Shown piece after piece: positions 63,068 through 64,000 of a stretch of DNA of 64,000 nt. The translations under genes were made by a program, and so were the position numbers. Within the stretch, counting starts at the first letter, position 1. Every line of letters starts with the position of its first letter. The notes below the pieces were generated by a model. It ran no database searches. It was not told where the DNA came from and saw nothing but the letters and a program-made list of their open reading frames with translations. The DNA is taken from contig CAYHBO010000003.1 of NCBI GenBank assembly GCA_964354855.1, positions 4,868 through 68,867 of the forward strand, read 5' to 3'. The stretch comes from CAYHBO01 sp964354855. Its GTDB lineage: Bacteria; Babelota; Babeliae; Babelales; RVW-14.

Positions 63068-64000
63068 CAAACTCTCTGAAAAATAGATTTTTAAGATTAT
63101 GCTTGTCAGGACACTCATGGGTATCTTCGCCACAAATATAAACAATTTTTTCAGTATTATATGTTTTATAAACTATATCATGAAATGGTAGCCCTCGATG
63201 CAATGACCCATAAATAATTACATCAAAATCTTTATGCTGAATCCGAGCCTCAATGTTTTCACGATCAATTTTTATGTCATCAAGAATTTTGGAATAACTC
63301 ATGCCTTTACCATACAATAATTGAGTATCGAGTTTATAATTTTTATAAAGATGGGGGATTTTAGGAACATCAACAATACGATTTCCTAAAAGTTCTTTAA
63401 GCCCAATAAGTGTTAAATCTCGTACATAGTCTGGGTATACACTTCCCGATAAAAAAAGAATATTACCGGTTCCATGATAATTAATCTGCTTTAAAAAATA
63501 TTGTGCCATAGCCCGAGAGGTAAGATGCTTTCTTGTATGTTTGAGAATTTTTGTAAGAATCACATTATATTTTTTACGATCAAACTTTGTATGGTCAATC
63601 GCAAGATATGATACTCCATCTAAATTCATTGCTTCTTTAATAAGTTCTTTAGGTAAAAAAATCATGTCTTTTTCAGGACACTTATCAATATCAACAAAAT
63701 AGGGGATACAGCCATTAGCTAAAATTTCATAATGGCGCATACAGTCCCAACCTAACTTCATTTTTGTCACCGCAAAAAAGGCGTGTTGATAATCTTTGTA
63801 GTAGGATTCTTCATTGTTATAAATATACGTAGAAAGATCTCCTGGAACAATAAAAGCAAAATCGCGATCTTTAGTTGGAATGTTAGAAACTATTTTACAT
63901 TCAGGGATAGAAAATTGCATAGGAATTGGTTCATGTGCAGTAATATAAGAAGCCCCTATTAATGATAATCCAGCTATTAAAAAACTTTTACGTATAATAT
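63024..64000 (-). CDS. Exported glycosyltransferase-cluster protein, 5' end beyond the window
   Basis: An internal ATG at 63918-63920 would give 298 residues. However, the frame is open upstream to the window edge and reads KSFLIAGLSLIGASYITAHE, a clear signal peptide, so the real start lies just past 64000. The protein (WDCMRHYEILANGCIPYFVD; NILFLSGSVYPDYVRDL) resembles the nucleotide-sugar-binding half of exostosin-like or GT1-like transferases (R-x-x-E-x-L-A-x-G-x-x-P). The second half has FDVIIYGSLHRGLPFHDIVY. It is the first visible gene of the glycan cluster. Confidence 0.7.
   Translation of the reverse strand, partial: IIRKSFLIAGLSLIGASYITAHEPIPMQFSIPECKIVSNIPTKDRDFAFIVPGDLSTYIYNNEESYYKDYQHAFFAVTKMKLGWDCMRHYEILANGCIPYFVDIDKCPEKDMIFLPKELIKEAMNLDGVSYLAIDHTKFDRKKYNVILTKILKHTRKHLTSRAMAQYFLKQINYHGTGNILFLSGSVYPDYVRDLTLIGLKELLGNRIVDVPKIPHLYKNYKLDTQLLYGKGMSYSKILDDIKIDRENIEARIQHKDFDVIIYGSLHRGLPFHDIVYKTYNTEKIVYICGEDTHECPDKHNLKNLFFREFDDTKERYSYSWFGS

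Overview
The window most resembles a small-genome, host-dependent Gram-negative bacterium of the Candidatus Dependentiae (TM6) type. This is inferred from gene content only: no rRNA or other phylogenetic marker was compared. The supporting signs are AT-rich DNA, an outer-membrane BamA, very many proteins with N-terminal export signals, tandem ankyrin-repeat genes, and several eukaryote-like ubiquitin-system proteins (RING-H2, USP). These sit beside ordinary housekeeping genes (nfo, groES-groEL, topA, glnA, folC, tsaC, nrnA-like). No rRNA, tRNA, CRISPR array, transposase or phage gene was seen.

Layout. 1-3130 holds nfo and the groES-groEL operon with a good promoter and terminator. 3350-8084 is accessory: an ankyrin-like secreted protein split by an in-frame amber codon, a frameshifted secreted gene, and two related small secreted proteins. 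8184-14884 holds topA, a membrane protein, glnA, a Nudix hydrolase and a secreted unknown. 15237-25811 is a tandem family of four secreted ankyrin/coiled-coil proteins. 25891-34533 holds an AlaX-like editing protein, a methyltransferase, three M17 leucyl aminopeptidases (two with signal peptides) and an AAA/PD-(D/E)XK gene placed between them. 34936-36255 encodes a RING-H2 protein. 36323-39489 holds folC, tsaC and a DHH phosphoesterase. 39466-50805 is one long minus-strand run: a MltA-like protein, a RecO-like protein, an MscS-family channel, a papain-like protease candidate, a double-USP deubiquitinase, and a USP fused to a methyltransferase-like domain (interrupted by a 100-N assembly gap). 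50832-51205 is a broken gene with a kinase-like tail. 51287-57489 holds bamA, an alpha/beta hydrolase and a MutS-family ATPase carrying a signal peptide. 57560-64000 is a cluster of glycosyltransferase, acetyltransferase and methyltransferase proteins, all with signal peptides.

The most interesting system is the ubiquitin-directed set at 34936-45313. It has one RING-H2 protein, three USP domains in two proteins and one papain-like protease candidate. The three proteases share a C-terminal leucine-rich coiled coil. The RING protein and both USP proteins carry a short P-x-(x)-K-[KR]-x-R-x-E nuclear-localisation-like motif, and all four end in a basic cluster. I infer a secreted effector set that edits host ubiquitin signalling, possibly in the host nucleus.

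A second theme is a family of palindromic elements (arms acgtcatcctcgcgaa... / ...ttcgcgaggatgacgt). They fill many intergenic gaps, nest in each other, and in two places have become part of a protein's N- or C-terminus.
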